Assembly (NCBI GenBank): GCA_002633005.1
Contig: NMRA01000236.1
Span: forward strand, 221,422 to 244,780
Direction: 5' to 3'
DNA: 23,359 bases
Origin: Phoronis australis
Lineage: Eukaryota; Phoronida; Phoronidae
Shown here in pieces: positions 1-10,784 of the stretch. The notes beneath the pieces were generated by a model. It worked only from the letters and a program-made list of their open reading frames with translations. It had not been told where the DNA came from and made no database searches. The first letter of the stretch is position 1. Every line of letters begins with the position of its first letter. Position numbers and translations under genes: made by a program.

Positions 1-1700
1 AGTCCGCCGCATGAACGGAATTTACATATTGTGAAACTTTTAGCTGGTAAGTCGCAACAACACCCAATTTCTTAAATACTGGTTTGGAAAGCCGGTATCT
101 TGGATATCACTGAAAGTATTATGTTTTCAATCGTAAATATCCGTACCTGTTATTTTACTGAAATTGCAAATTCCATTGGCGCACTGCCACCATGCTCGGC
201 CGCTTTTGTGTAGTACAAAAAGCATTGCGTGACACTTTGTATGTCCAATAACACGACACTTCTGCTTGCATCCACCGTCCTCTTTTCACTTGTGATCTCG
301 AAGATCTTGATTAGTTTTAGTATGAACTTTGCTTATAGTTTGAGAGAACCTTTTCAAGCGCATATACAGGGATTTGTTCAGGAGGTCTGAAAATGGACCA
401 GCATGCAGTGCAGGTAATGCGTGGGATTCTTAGTCAATTACGGTGTTTGAAAACTGACCAAGCAATGGGTAATGGGCACCCTTGATAAGAATAAAACCTG
501 CTTCTCTGAAGTATGAGATGGTGATGGGTTTGTATTATTAACTCATACGTACATTAAAATTGACTTTTTTGATTTCTGTAATCCTATAACAAATTTTTAT
601 TTTTGCACCAGCAAAACTGAAAATCCACGAAGAAAAAATCTCTCATACAGCTTCCCATGATCTCCTTCGTCACCGATTTAGCAAAACGAATTATATTTGT
701 TCTATTTGGCATCTTGGTCGATAGATAATTGCACAATCGAGTAGCGCCTCCTAGAGTCTTTTAATCAAACTGACAGTCACAGATTGGCAGAAAAGTGTGT
801 AAGTGAGTTATGTAAAAAATTGACTGCACAAAAACTATGAAAGAGACAAGATTTTTTATTCTTGCGTTGGGCTGAACAAAGACAGCTGTAACAGATGGAA
901 GTTAACTCATGTTCCAAAAGAATCCGATATAGATTTGGGAGAGTGATAAAAATGCGTAAAAATGGCCTTAATAATAAGCAGTGAAAATGACATAAAAAAT
1001 CAATAAATCCATCCGAATTAATTTTTCTTGTATGTTATTCTTTCTCCTTTCTGCTATATAGTTATTTTTTCAATAGCGTGAAGCAATGATGTGCTGTTGT
1101 TGACAAAAAGTCATCTACTTCCAAGTACTATTATTTGCTATTTTTCAGAAAAAGTACAAAGTTGTCGTAAAAAGTGTTAAAAAAAACTCGGAAACTCTTA
1201 AAAATTCAGACTCAGGTTTCTTTTGACAAGGCCAGCTGATGTGCTAAGTTTCAAAAAAATTGGTGATTTTGCATATATAGCCCACCATCTGGTTTTTATA
1301 TGGAATTGCTCTTAAAAGTGCAGAACATGCACAACGTAGTCATAACTTCCGACTTCCATCTTTTGGCACCAGGTGGCGAGAGTATATAATGTTACTACGA
1401 CAACATTACACACTGATTAAAACAGTGTAATTACTGAAAGCACCTTCTCACATCAAATACCTTTCACTGTCACGACAACAATGTATTTTTCCAAGAATAC
1501 AATATTGGGGCCTGCTTCGTGAAAGTGACTGAAGACTGAAGACAGAAATTTGGACTTACGATTCTTGAACAAGTAGTCATGAGTGCATCACAGTCTAGAA
1601 ATAATTTATGTAAATTATCTCAGTAGTGCGGCAGCAATATGTTTATGCTCAGAGACTTTGCACTATTGCTTAAATGAGATTTAGTTATATTTTTGAAACA
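1..1700. other. No gene recognised
   Basis: AT-rich sequence without a convincing open frame, RNA gene or element end on either strand. If the ODC-like gene ending near 2182 has a further 3' exon or a long 3' UTR on the minus strand, it would lie here. I found no AATAAA on the minus strand close to 2182; the nearest I noticed is around 855. Confidence 0.5.
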
Positions 1701-2065
1701 GTTGTGTGGAGCGTACGACCAAATACATGTAGTGATGTGGAGCATACGACCAAATACATGTAGTTGTGTGGAGCGTGCGACCAAATACATGTAGTTGTGT
1801 GGAGCGTACAACCAAATACATGTAGTTGTGTGGAACGTACGACCAAATACATGTACTTGTGTGGAGCATACGACCAAATGCATGTAATTGTGTGGAGCAT
1901 ACGGCCAAATACATGTAGTTGTGTGGAGCGTACAACCAAATACATGTAGTTGTGTGGAGCATACGACCAAATACATGTAATTGTGTGGAGCATACGACCA
2001 AATGCATGTAATTGTGTGGAGCATACGGCCAAATACATGTAGTTGTGTGGAGCGTACAACCAAAT
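1701..2065. repeat. 31-bp minisatellite, about 11.8 copies
   Basis: Unit starts fall at 1701, 1732, 1763, 1794, 1825, 1856, 1887, 1918, 1949, 1980, 2011 and 2042, the last being partial. The core of each unit is TGTGGAGCRTACRACC followed by AAATACATGTA. Variants recur with a period of four units (124 bp): the types at 1856, 1887 and 1918 reappear in the same order at 1980, 2011 and 2042, so a multi-unit block was duplicated recently. Because 31 is not a multiple of 3, all three frames are traversed, which creates long repetitive open frames on both strands. I regard these as by-products and not as genes. The array lies about 120 bp downstream of the last visible ODC-like exon. Confidence 0.97.
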
Positions 2066-2181
2066 TTCTGATTTAAGCTTCAAGTCACTTTTCATGACAC
2101 AGGACCCGGATGAAGTGATAGAAACAATATAGAAGAGCGTGAGGTGTGTTGTTGCAACTGTCGCGATATCAAGAATACAAA

Positions 2182-2424
2182 TTACGCTTGTGCGAATTTT
2201 CCAGCGTCGATGATGCATCCATTTGCGACGTAGATTGTATATGGCAGTCCAGTGCCGTTGAAATTGCTTGCACAGGCGGACGAGTAGTTACCGACATCAG
2301 TGAAATAAACCCAATCTCCCTCAGCCAGTTCCGGAAGTATCATAAATCCTTCGACGATACGATCGAAGGAGTCGCAAGACGGCCCCCACATAACACTTGG
2401 GTGGCAGGTTTCTTTGATAGGGCA
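2182..2424 (-). CDS. ODC1: Ornithine decarboxylase / antizyme inhibitor family, 3' terminal exon
   Basis: This exon encodes the C-terminal beta-barrel part of a fold-III PLP decarboxylase of the ODC family, which in active members makes putrescine from ornithine. A good acceptor (TTTTATTTCTAG) precedes the first codon at 2424 and the frame runs 80 residues to TAA. The box WGPSCDSFDRIVE holds the Cys at 2374-2376 and the Asp that correspond to human C360/D361. It is followed by LPEL.EGDW, GNYSSACAS (Tyr equivalent to human Y389) and NFNG, then a YTIYVAN strand. The tail ends only about 23 residues after FNG, far shorter than vertebrate ODC, and lacks a PEST-like segment. Alternatively the stop is read-through of an intron, since GC|GTAATT at the last codon could be a weak donor. 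It belongs with exons 21137-21302 and 19526-19715; one exon between is missing. Confidence 0.88.
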   Translation of the reverse strand, partial: CPIKETCHPSVMWGPSCDSFDRIVEGFMILPELAEGDWVYFTDVGNYSSACASNFNGTGLPYTIYVANGCIIDAGKFAQA

Positions 2425-3129
2425 CTAGAAATAAAACCAGGTTTAAAATTACAACTTGCAATGGGTCATCAAATGACCGTTGTTGAATGAAAAACTTCCC
2501 CTTAAAACATTACTTTAAAACATCAATATGTACAGCACGTAATTTAACTGACGGGGGAGTCTCTTCCGTCTAATTTTGTGGGCGGAGGAGACTACCGCAT
2601 GCACTACGTCCAAGATAACAAATGTTGAACATTTGACCATTTATTCAATACGTTATGAGGGTGAAATTAACAATAATTTAATTGATACTCTTTAATATTA
2701 TTAACAACAAAAATGTACTCTGATTCAGCTCATCCTTATTATGACACTTAACGTTTGGAATTTGGTTTGCAGTTACCTCTTCATAAACGTTGAACTGAAA
2801 GTGCAAAGTCTAAATATTCAATCAATCAGCTATCACTGATCTTTTTAGAACCATTCTTGATGCTGAGCAGAAAATTATTTCTAACATCTGAGTACAAAAA
2901 TCATGATTGTCGACAAACTGCAAGTGCCCGTTTTTTAACATAAATCACCGTTTCATGTGCTCTAAAGATTTTTCGCCACACTAGTGTTCATCGTGTACTA
3001 GTTACATACATGAGAAAATGCTAATGGGACTTAAAAGTGATAAAAAATAATTGCAGATGGTCTTGTACACGTTTTAACAGACGTTCTCAGGCCGCGCATG
3101 TGCATAGGTCCACTGCACCGATGATCCGG
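2425..3129. other. Intron sequence; one hairpin, otherwise nothing recognised
   Basis: On the minus strand this is the 3' part of the intron before the last ODC-like exon. An inverted repeat is present: AGTCTCTTCCG (2558-2568) against CGGAGGAGACT (2583-2593). It gives an 11-bp stem with a single position that would be a G-U wobble in one RNA strand, and a 14-nt loop. No other structure was supported. Confidence 0.5.
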
Positions 3130-3275
3130 AGCAATTTTTTTACTTTATTAATATACAGTTAAAACCTAACTGAGGAGCTAGAAACCTGACTCAAGGGTCC
3201 AACAGTGTAGCCCAGTGGGACTCGAACCCACGACATCTAGTAACGGAAGCGGCCACACTGTATCCTCTTATAAAG
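3130..3275 (-). mobile_element. tRNA-derived SINE
   Basis: Read on the minus strand, a tRNA-like head has an intact B box GGTTCGAGTCC (3218-3228) preceded by a diverged A-box region near 3250-3262 (AGTGTGGCCGCTTCC). The body downstream of the head contains the order TTGAGTCAGG, then TCTAGCTCCTC, then AGTTAGG. The same order with similar words occurs in the plus-strand element at 20371-20590, so the two are probably one SINE family. The ends and target duplication are not clear. Confidence 0.65.
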
Positions 3276-3569
3276 GGATAAGTCATACAATTTAAAAAAG
3301 TATGAATGCTTATTTTCTCGTGTCGAGTGTCACAATAGACACGTAGCTTTGTAAACATTTACAAGCTCCCTACAACTCCTCAGTGGCAGACACTGGAGTT
3401 CACGGTGTTATTGTGGAACTTGACACTGACGACAAACAACTTATTGTTGCCGGCGATCTCAACCCATAAAAAAACATGATCACAACGGCTAGTTCTAATG
3501 TCGTCGACATAACGCGTAGGCTTGCCTCCACCTACAACCACTGTGAACCATGAAAGTCTCATATTCTAT
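3276..3569. other. Unassigned; 60-codon minus-strand frame of unknown nature
   Basis: A minus-strand frame at 3380-3562 has no match I can name. The plus strand of the same stretch reads DDKQLIVAGDLNP, which faintly recalls the GDxN strand of LINE endonucleases. It is too short and isolated to call. Confidence 0.3.
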
Positions 3570-4075
3570 CAAAATTCAACGAAATTTCAGCATTTTTAAT
3601 TGGTCACATTAAATTTGATTGTCTTTTCTGTTCATAGAATTTTAGCAACAAACAGCATTTTGATGCGAATTGGTATTTCTCAAACTGACCTGTTATATTT
3701 GGTAAAATTGGAAAAGCGAATGAATTGTTGAATCTTATCATTCTTTTGGCCAAAAAGCATATATATTGTAAAAAGCTGAATGTAGAACCTCCATCTATAA
3801 CACTTTTAAAAAAAGAATTAGAAATTTATTACACATTCGAAAAATATAATTATTGTAAAAATAGAGTAGGAGACATATTTCTCCAAAGATGGTCTGGTTT
3901 TTCCTCTTTAAAAAGAAACTACAAATGAGAAAAGTACATTTGGTATTTTTGGTTTATGAAATTGTGTTCACGGTGAAATGTATGGGTGTGTGGGTGTGAT
4001 GTGTCATTGGGGATTTCTGTCTTTGTACCGTATTGTTATTATTGCAATAAATGTTAAAAAGTTAGAAAATATCTT
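3570..4075 (+). mobile_element. 3' end of a non-LTR retrotransposon (L1/Tx1-like tail), broken
   Basis: The frame through 3725-3928 ends in a segment (NLIILLAKKHIYCKK, then ELEIYYTFEKYNYCKN, then LQRWSGF) of the kind found at the extreme C-terminus of L1/Tx1-type reverse transcriptase ORFs, after the catalytic domain. The matching frame continues upstream (FGKIGKANELL) but hits an in-frame TGA near 3690, so the copy is dead or heavily 5'-truncated. A GT-rich stretch and AATAAA near 4048 follow, which fits a 3' UTR with polyadenylation signal. Family assignment is by recall of the C-terminal pattern. Confidence 0.6.
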
Positions 4076-4101
4076 TTCTGTGACTATCAACGTACAAACC
4101 T

Positions 4102-4334
4102 GGGGCCCGTTAGCTAAGACAAATTTTAAATTTTAGTAAATTTTAAGATAAAACTTAAATTTGTCTCGAGACCGTTTCAAGAAAGATATCTTAAGTTTGA
4201 ATTAAGTTTTCGATAAAAGTTTGTCTTAATTTTAAATGTGTTGCCGGATGTGGAAGTTTCAAAGCATGGAAGTTAAGACAAAACTCAGACTTAAGTCAAA
4301 AATGAACTAAAGTCAGTTTCTTGGAACGGGCTCC
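4102..4334. mobile_element. MITE copy 1 (left arm partly deleted)
   Basis: This is a short AT-rich palindromic element with GGGGCCCGTT at the left and its complement (GGAACGGGCTCC) at the right, built from repeated AAGACAAA and TTAAGT words. It matches the element at 5470-5719 throughout its length. Relative to that copy it lacks about 16 bases just inside the left end, so its left terminal repeat is cut to about 10 bp. No clear target duplication. The GGGGCC terminus resembles PIF/Harbinger- or ISL2EU-type ends, but the superfamily is not established. Confidence 0.85.
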
Positions 4335-4696
4335 AGAGCCCTAGCTATACAACACTGTCTGATAAACGTTTACGTGAGCGTGACGTAAAGCGATGAAACA
4401 TCCTAGAAGTCATGCAACAGGACATAAGCCTTAATCGCATTGTTAAGTTACATAAATAGTGCATGAGCTGTCTTACAACATCTCTTGTGTCGTTTTTTTA
4501 TTGTCCATCTTACCAGAGATTATCATTTTTATGTTACTTATCTGTATTCATTATGTTTACTTGTAGTTATATTAGTCATAATAAATGACCTTATATCGCC
4601 CACCTCGGTCTCCTTTTCACCTCTGGTCAAGAGCGTGCGACGCACGAATCATTTATCTATTATTCGAGACATATGTCGATCATAAAACAAACTTCT
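4335..4696. other. No gene recognised
   Basis: Short intronic stretch between the MITE and the minus-strand LINE tail. It may include the LINE 3' UTR. A small open frame on plus (4485-4685) has no recognisable motif. Confidence 0.4.
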
Positions 4697-5469
4697 TCTG
4701 AATTTCTAGCTCACCAAATGCTGGGCAGACCAACAAGACCTCTGCAAATAACTCGGTTATGATAACACTGTAGAGATCACACGAGAAAAGGAAATGTATT
4801 TCATTCTCAACACATCAGGCAGTACAAAAATCACACAAACGGTCCTCAACCGGAGAAAAATACCGAAACGGCCAGTTTCCACTTTCAGCGGCAATACTCC
4901 ACATCTAAATTGAGAAAAGAGTATTTTTTTCCAGAAATGCTCATTTTTAATAAACTTCGGTTTGATAATTAGTTTTAAATAATTTATAACTTCTTAGCTT
5001 GGGTTTGCTCAAAGTTTCCGCCCTCCATTCAGACTCGGAAACATTCATCAGTTTCATTTTGGCATTTTCCAGATTACAAGCTGACCTTTAAGAAAATGCT
5101 TCAATCTGGTCAACCTGAGTAAAAATTTGAAGAACAGTTTTTGACCAATTGTCATTTCTGTGCGTGAGTTCCCAGTAAAATACTTGCTTTGTGAGACGAT
5201 TATCAGGCATGCATATAAATCTATTCCAGAGCTGTAATGTACACAATTTCCTGCGAACTATACTAGGTATCCATCCCATATCTCCAGTCATCGCGGCGAT
5301 TGGAGCAAATTTGTGAACCCCAAGAAAGTATCGAATGACCCGATTTTGGATTGAATCACACTGAGGAAAAAGCCCTGCCCCCCAAACACCAGCGCAATGA
5401 CACACGCATCATATAATGTGGTGTTTGTTTTGAACCCAACATCACGCATGCGTTTGAATTTAGAGACCA
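4697..5469 (-). mobile_element. 3' part of a non-LTR retrotransposon reverse-transcriptase ORF, broken
   Basis: On the minus strand, 5405-5088 reads CAGVWG.G.FPQCDSIQNR, then RYFLGVHKFAPIAAMTGDMG, then WNRF. This is the region after the reverse-transcriptase core in many invertebrate LINEs. Further 3', near 4910-4720 and past at least one in-frame stop (TGA near 4825), a GVLPLKVETGRFRYF segment is followed by a CDFC...H...C cluster, the zinc-knuckle-like C-terminus of such proteins. A frameshift separates the frame from its upstream continuation near 5400-5460 (KFKRMRDVGFKTNTTLYDA). The element stops abruptly at the edge of MITE copy 2, which may have inserted into it. Probably 5'-truncated. 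Confidence 0.8.
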
Positions 5470-5719
5470 GGGGCCCGTTCCAACAAAACTGACTTAGCTA
5501 AGACAAATCTTAAATTTTAGTAATTTTTAAAATAAAAGTTAAATTTGTCTCAAAACCAATTAAAGAAAGAGATCTTAAGTTAGACTTAAATGTTTGACAT
5601 AAGTTTTGCCTTAATTTTGACTAACTTACCAAATGTGGAAGTTTCAAAGTTTGGAAGTTAAGACAAATCTCAAACTTAAGTCAAAAATGAACTTAAGTCA
5701 GTTTCTTGGAACAGGCCCC
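5470..5719. mobile_element. MITE copy 2 (intact ends)
   Basis: About 250 bp bounded by near-perfect terminal inverted repeats. The left end reads GGGGCCCGTTCCAACAAAAC then TGACTTA; the complement of the right end reads GGGGCCTGTTCCAAGAAACT then GACTTA. The interior is AT-rich, contains no open frame and is collinear with the copy at 4102-4334. The two copies lie 1.1 kb apart in the same orientation. The left edge abuts the LINE remnant. I could not identify a target duplication. Confidence 0.88.
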
Positions 5720-8700
5720 ATAGCACCAACTCCACGGCCACCAGATGCTGCTATTTAAGGGTCTCATTGGAAAAAGTCAGAAAGCTCATTTCCTCGTGAA
5801 GTCAAACGCCCTAGCACAGCATTACTTTGAGACTGGATGCTAAAACAGGATCCGAATACGTACGTAAAAATTCATCTGTGCAAAAGGAACACATCCGCTC
5901 AGTGTATCTACCAAACGGATGAAATGATTTAGTAAAGCGACAAACCATCTAGTAGAAATTCTTCTATATTGCAACATCCATCAAAGTGGCATTGATGAGC
6001 GTTGCTACATTTCGCAACGCTCATTGATCATAAATTTTATACCCCATCTTAGCCATTATTTTATTTCTCAAGTGCATCAATTACAGAGCCTCTTGTTATA
6101 CTTTGGCTAACCTTTCGCACACAATTTCATTTAGACATTAACTATAGGAATCAGCGCGTACATCCTTTAAGGTGTTGGACTACGTTACCTTGAGAAACAT
6201 GGGGCGGTGATACTCGTCGTAAATTGCGTGAGAAAGAAGTGACGTGAACAATCCAACACTGAGTACGTAAGCGGTCACATCGAGCTTTTCGTTGGTTGTA
6301 TCGATGCTGGCAATGTCTATAAAAATGATGAGAAATCATGTGATAAAGTATTCAAGGTAATCGATATATTTGAAAAGGCAAAATTAAATGACAGTTGTTA
6401 CTCTAGGATGTTGATTTCGATCTGACAGGAATCAGTCCAGTAGCAATTAATGGTACCTAGAAATCTTTGTTAGCATAAGCAGTTTCATGTCTACGTAGAC
6501 CCCTGGGGCGTTTTAAATGCGCTGAACATGTGTTAAATATACAAATGAAAAGCTCCGTTACGCATAATTCTGTTTGCTTATAATTTCCTTACCAAGCACT
6601 GCATGTAGATTATTTTGATGTTTCAATACATTTTGATATAGTCAGTGAATTTAATGGATCTTCTAACGAGGAAAATACTTAAAATATGCATTAAATATTA
6701 AAATTAAGGCAGCCATTTTTGAAAATTATACCTGTGCTTATAGCTAAGGTATAAGGCACCACATGTAAGTTGTATTGATATTTGTACCCATGTTTCTGTG
6801 GTCAATTAATTCCATGAAATCAGATTACATGCTGTATCATATTAAATTTGCATAATTTATGCAAGCAAAGTTCGTCATTATTTACAATTATGTTTCTGCT
6901 CATAACTTTCATAACATGTACATTATTTGGAATGTGCAGGTAGTTATATCATAAATTTGTATTATTAATCTGAATTGTGATCACCAAGAGCACTACCCAT
7001 CATTCTGGTTACATGTACGTGTACACCGAGATATTCATATGCATATCATTACCTTCAGTCCTGATTTGCCTTACAGTTACAGCATCAGGTTTAGCAAACA
7101 TACTTGGAAAATTTCCACTTCAGCCGCCAACTGATACACAAACTGACATATTGAAGGCATCGTTTTATTTTTCATCATTTTATCAGACATTTGTTCTGGA
7201 AAAGTTGCCTTCCAAATTTACGATCTATAAATGTTTTTGTACGTTCTCAATCACACTTCTTAGTGTGTCGTCGTCACTAATGTGACTACGATGCTGAATC
7301 TCGGTCCAAATTCCCATAAAACATGAAGTCCATGCCTGGTTAGACCTCCAATTTTAAGTTGCATTTCTCCCAGTTTAGCTGACTAAAATGGAATTCGAAT
7401 TAGGCCTGTGACTTGGTAACGGAAATGGATTACTATCACGGCAAGGAGTATCATGAGATTGATTTTATCACAGGAAAAAGCCTATTAGATTTCTCTTCTT
7501 TAGCCAGGCAATTAAGTCGAAATATAAATTTTAATCTCACAAACATATATTTGTTTCTAATTTTTGAAACTTGCAATAAAACCACGAAAAATAAAAGGTT
7601 AAAACAAATAGAATTCGAACCCAGGCATAGATTCTTGTGCTACTATGCGTCGAAAGGTGGGAAATCAGAGAATGCCCCTATTACGCATATTTCCACTTGT
7701 CTACAATACAGGCAGCTGTAACTATTTGCTTAAAACTTGGACGTACTGGTCATTCATTTATTTCACATTTGATAACACGCCCCCTTCCATTCAGATTTAA
7801 TCTTTTTCATAACGTCATAGTAGAAACAATGGAGTTTACGTCAAATGATTAACGGATTTTTAAACTTGGCTTACAGTAGTTTCAATCATCATAACTCCCT
7901 CTTCCGAGTATGGCCGAGTGCTTCACATTCCATTAATGCTTAAGAGGACATACTTGTGGCATATCAGTGACGAATTTTCAAAACTCAACCAAGAAAATTG
8001 TGCGACTCCATATTTATGCCACATAGTTGCCAACACTCAAAAATGAAAAAAGTAAGATCAGGATTGAAAAGGCGGAAAATCGGCATATGAAACGGAACTT
8101 CCAAAAACGTCCAAACAGCAGTTTTTTAGTCAAATGGGAAAATAGGGCTATGTCACATGTAAATCACAATTACATTGGGTAATAGTTCAATTTCGTCGTG
8201 CGTTAAAAAGCGCACTAACATTTGAACAGTGGCAGGAATGCGGGCAAACCTTTAAAAGGCGGGAAAGTCCCACGAAAAACAGGACATTTGGCAAGTACAG
8301 TGTCATCACCCCATTCGTTACTGCTCTGAGCCATTGGACTTTAAAAGTGAATAAAAAAGTAGCACACTGTATTGTAAGATAACTGTCAGAATAAATATTG
8401 ATTGAGTAATTAGTAAGAATAGATCCATTTTAAGTTGCCCCAAATTTGTGCATATGTACTTTTAAATCATGGGGTCAAACTTGTTAAAATGTAGTTTAAC
8501 GTCAAAATCTATTTTTAGATGGTGTTTACAACTTTGGGTTCTGGGGTCAAAGTACTCTAGAGATTCTAGAAAATTCTGAGAACAAATTGTAACAGCCAAT
8601 AATATAATTGGATATGATCATGTGGTTTTTATTAGCAAATCACTAAATAAGTAGAATGTTATATTATGGGCTGAAATCAACAAGATAATTAGATGCGCTA

Positions 8701-8862
8701 TAGTAATTGAAGCATAATGACTTGCTACAGTGTACACAGGAAATTGTACGACAGAGCCATCTCGTGGAAGATTCTAGAAAGGATTTTGGCAAGGGCAAGG
8801 GTTAAGGAACAGGAAGCTAACTAAGAGCTTGTCACTTGCTTCGTGGGTAGTAAGATACTACC
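5720..8862. other. Long stretch without recognisable genes
   Basis: Intronic by position. Open frames at 6977-7285 and 7413-7721 (plus) and 6151-6339 (minus) show no motif I can name, no codon bias and no splice context. Near 7612-7635 the minus strand has a B-box-like GGGTTCGAATTC without a supporting A box, which could be a worn SINE. Confidence 0.45.
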
Positions 8863-8950
8863 TAAGTGTTGCGTCATCAGCCAGAGACTGACCAGCAAGA
8901 ATTGCTGGTAAAAGAAATTGCCTGCAAGTGTTGCATCACCAGAGACGGTA
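8863..8950. repeat. Short direct duplication
   Basis: AAGTGTTGCGTCATCAGCCAGAGACTG begins at about 8862 and a close relative (AAGTGTTGCATCACCAGAGACGG) begins at about 8926, some 62 bp later. This is a local tandem duplication or part of a diverged interspersed repeat. Small open frames on both strands here carry no recognised motif. Confidence 0.6.
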
Positions 8951-9787
8951 AACTGCAAGTACACTGTCGCTATACAGTGTGCGTAGTTCGAAGATTCACC
9001 AACAGGACAGTCATCCAACAACTGGAGAGTCCTAGCTTGGATAGCATATACATGTAAGACATTTGATTATTTTGGTTGATTGATTAAAGTAACCTTTAAA
9101 GAGGGCGCTGGCGTAGTTACTCTTTGTAGTTGATTACTTAATTAACAATAGGTTTCATTTGTCTAATTAAGGGTTATCATATAATAAATTAATTACTGGA
9201 TTTGATTATTCACTCTCCATCTACGCACAATCTCAAAGCATAGCTACCTTTTAAACAAACCCACAGTCAATTATCTGACAATAACCGTTTACAACCCATG
9301 GAAACGCTCATTACCTACATTAGAATAAAATTGTCTTGTAAACAGCAGAAATAAAAAACACGAACATTAATGAACTGTAAAACAGGTAAAAATTGGTGGC
9401 ATCAAACTGCACATGGAATATTGCAGCATTAAGTGGAAACGTGTTTTTAAGTTTTATATTATTATGAAATGTAGTTCGTGGACCAAGACATCCAGGACTT
9501 CGAAAATGTACCCTATTATTACTTGAACCTGTTCTGGTGGACTGTATTTACATAATTCCTAGATCCTCTGAGACATCTCGTCTCTTTCGATGGTATGATG
9601 TTGGCTACAACTGGTGGTGGAAACTCCTGTCTCGTGGGATCCATACAGACAAGATCCGACCTGACTGGAGTTCCCGCCACTAGTAGTAGCCAAAATCATC
9701 ATTAACAACGTAAGCCAACACAAGCGTGTATCAGTTGCCAGCCTACTAGAGCGACGTCTTTCGTCCCATCTAAGAATGTAGGTAAGT
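8951..9787. other. No gene recognised
   Basis: AT-rich to about 9540, then more GC-balanced up to the TIR element at 9794. The last bases (GGTAAGT before the target duplication) resemble the sequence next to the polypurine-like tract near 15063. Some of this stretch may therefore be old LTR-element sequence, but I could not align it to a gypsy protein. Confidence 0.4.
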
Positions 9788-9793
9788 ATGTAG
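9788..9793. repeat. Target-site duplication ATGTAG, left copy
   Basis: ATGTAG immediately precedes the left terminal inverted repeat. The identical hexamer follows the right end at 11884-11889. Both copies are perfect, indicating a transposition event with a 6-bp stagger. Confidence 0.85.
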
Positions 9794-9822
9794 CACCCCG
9801 GCCAACCCACGATCGAGAACGA
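9794..9822 (+). repeat. Left terminal inverted repeat
   Basis: Starts CACCCCGGCCAACCC and runs into the first CGATCGAGAACG site. Twenty-seven of 29 positions match the complement of 11855-11883; the differences are A/G at position 16 and G/A at position 24. Confidence 0.92.
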
Positions 9823-9842
9823 CCGGAAGGCGATCGAGAACG
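9810..9842 (+). promoter_or_regulatory. Outer pair of CGATCGAGAACG sites, left end
   Basis: Two identical 12-bp sites start at 9810 and 9831, 21 bp apart, so on the same face of the helix. The first overlaps the terminal repeat. They are probable binding sites for the element's transposase or for a DNA-binding protein it recruits. This is inferred from position and symmetry. Confidence 0.65.
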
Positions 9843-9845
9843 GAA

Positions 9846-9854
9846 TTTGGCGCG
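9846..9854 (+). promoter_or_regulatory. E2F-like site TTTGGCGCG
   Basis: Matches the E2F/DP consensus TTTSGCGC. It lies 52 bp inside the left end, 20 bp before a consensus splice donor (CAAG|GTGAGT at 9873/9874). This could mark a promoter and first exon reading inward on plus. Chance occurrence cannot be excluded. Confidence 0.35.
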
Positions 9855-10201
9855 AGAAGCGAAGCCAGGCAAGGTGAGTAAATTTGATGAATTTTCCTTG
9901 TTTTTACCTCCAATGTGAAAACAGAGACATGAGTTCAAGGCGTGACACATTGAGGAAGGGCAGGTAGAGGTTTAGGTTAGTGTCTCCTCCAATTATAGGA
10001 GAAAAGTTACGTTGACCGAGGCATTGCTTAAACCGAAGGTTATTTGTATGTCATTTTGGCAAGTTGCCGTTATTTTTGGCACTAAATCAATAAACTGACC
10101 ATGGAGTTATGAAGAAATGACGTGTGAAAATATAACGCATCACTCGTTTTTTGTAGTTTTGCCAGGATTTCTGTTTTTCGACGCTTTTCTGCTGAAAGGT
10201 G

Positions 10202-10235
10202 CGATCGAGAACGCAACGATAAGCGATCGGGGACG
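10202..10235 (+). promoter_or_regulatory. Inner pair of CGATCG sites, left side
   Basis: CGATCGAGAACG at 10202 and CGATCGGGGACG at 10224, 22 bp apart. The pair starts 408 bp from the left end, the same offset as the first inner site on the right side. Confidence 0.65.
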
Positions 10236-10784
10236 CAAATTTGTGTTTGTTCATGCGAACTTTATCTTTCAATCTTTTATCACACGTACCTCAAAATTGG
10301 CCTTACAAAAATATATAAATTTATTGCTTTAGGGAAATCAACATAACAAATCCATTGAACATTTCCAACGAATTACTTTTGGAATGTAATAGACTAAATC
10401 ATCACTGAATCATAGACATTATACTTGGACTGATTGCTAGCATAATAGTCTCTCACACGAAATCAACTACAATATGAAAGTAATTTCTACAATAATCAAA
10501 GACATTTTTTTAAAATACTAATTGGTCAGAGCAATTGTATGTAAGCAACCTATTGCACAATGACACTTAGTATGGCCATTTAAATCTACATAAACACTTC
10601 AAAAATGTACTGGCTCTGTGAAAGTCCCTTTTGAAATAACACAATAATAGAAAGAAACTTGAGGAAAAAAGGTTCAAAACAAAACGTCAAAATATTATCA
10701 CATCAGACAACTAGAAACCATAAACTCTGTAAATCTGAATAAATTATAGTGACTTAACAACCTTCACCACTGGACTTAATGATT

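Noticed and set aside
1620-2218. Long repetitive open frames on both strands over the minisatellite
   Set aside because: A 31-bp unit cycles through all three frames without stops; the frames are a product of the repeat, and one of them runs antisense into the ODC-like exon.
2146-2490. 114-codon plus-strand frame
   Set aside because: It is the antisense of the ODC-like terminal exon, whose minus-strand translation matches a known family.
3415-3470. DDKQLIVAGDLNP read as a LINE endonuclease strand
   Set aside because: Only one short motif, no flanking endonuclease motifs and a stop directly after it.
9670-9720. YVVNDDFGYY on minus as the missing ODC exon
   Set aside because: Followed at once by a stop and without the NCILYDH continuation or splice sites.
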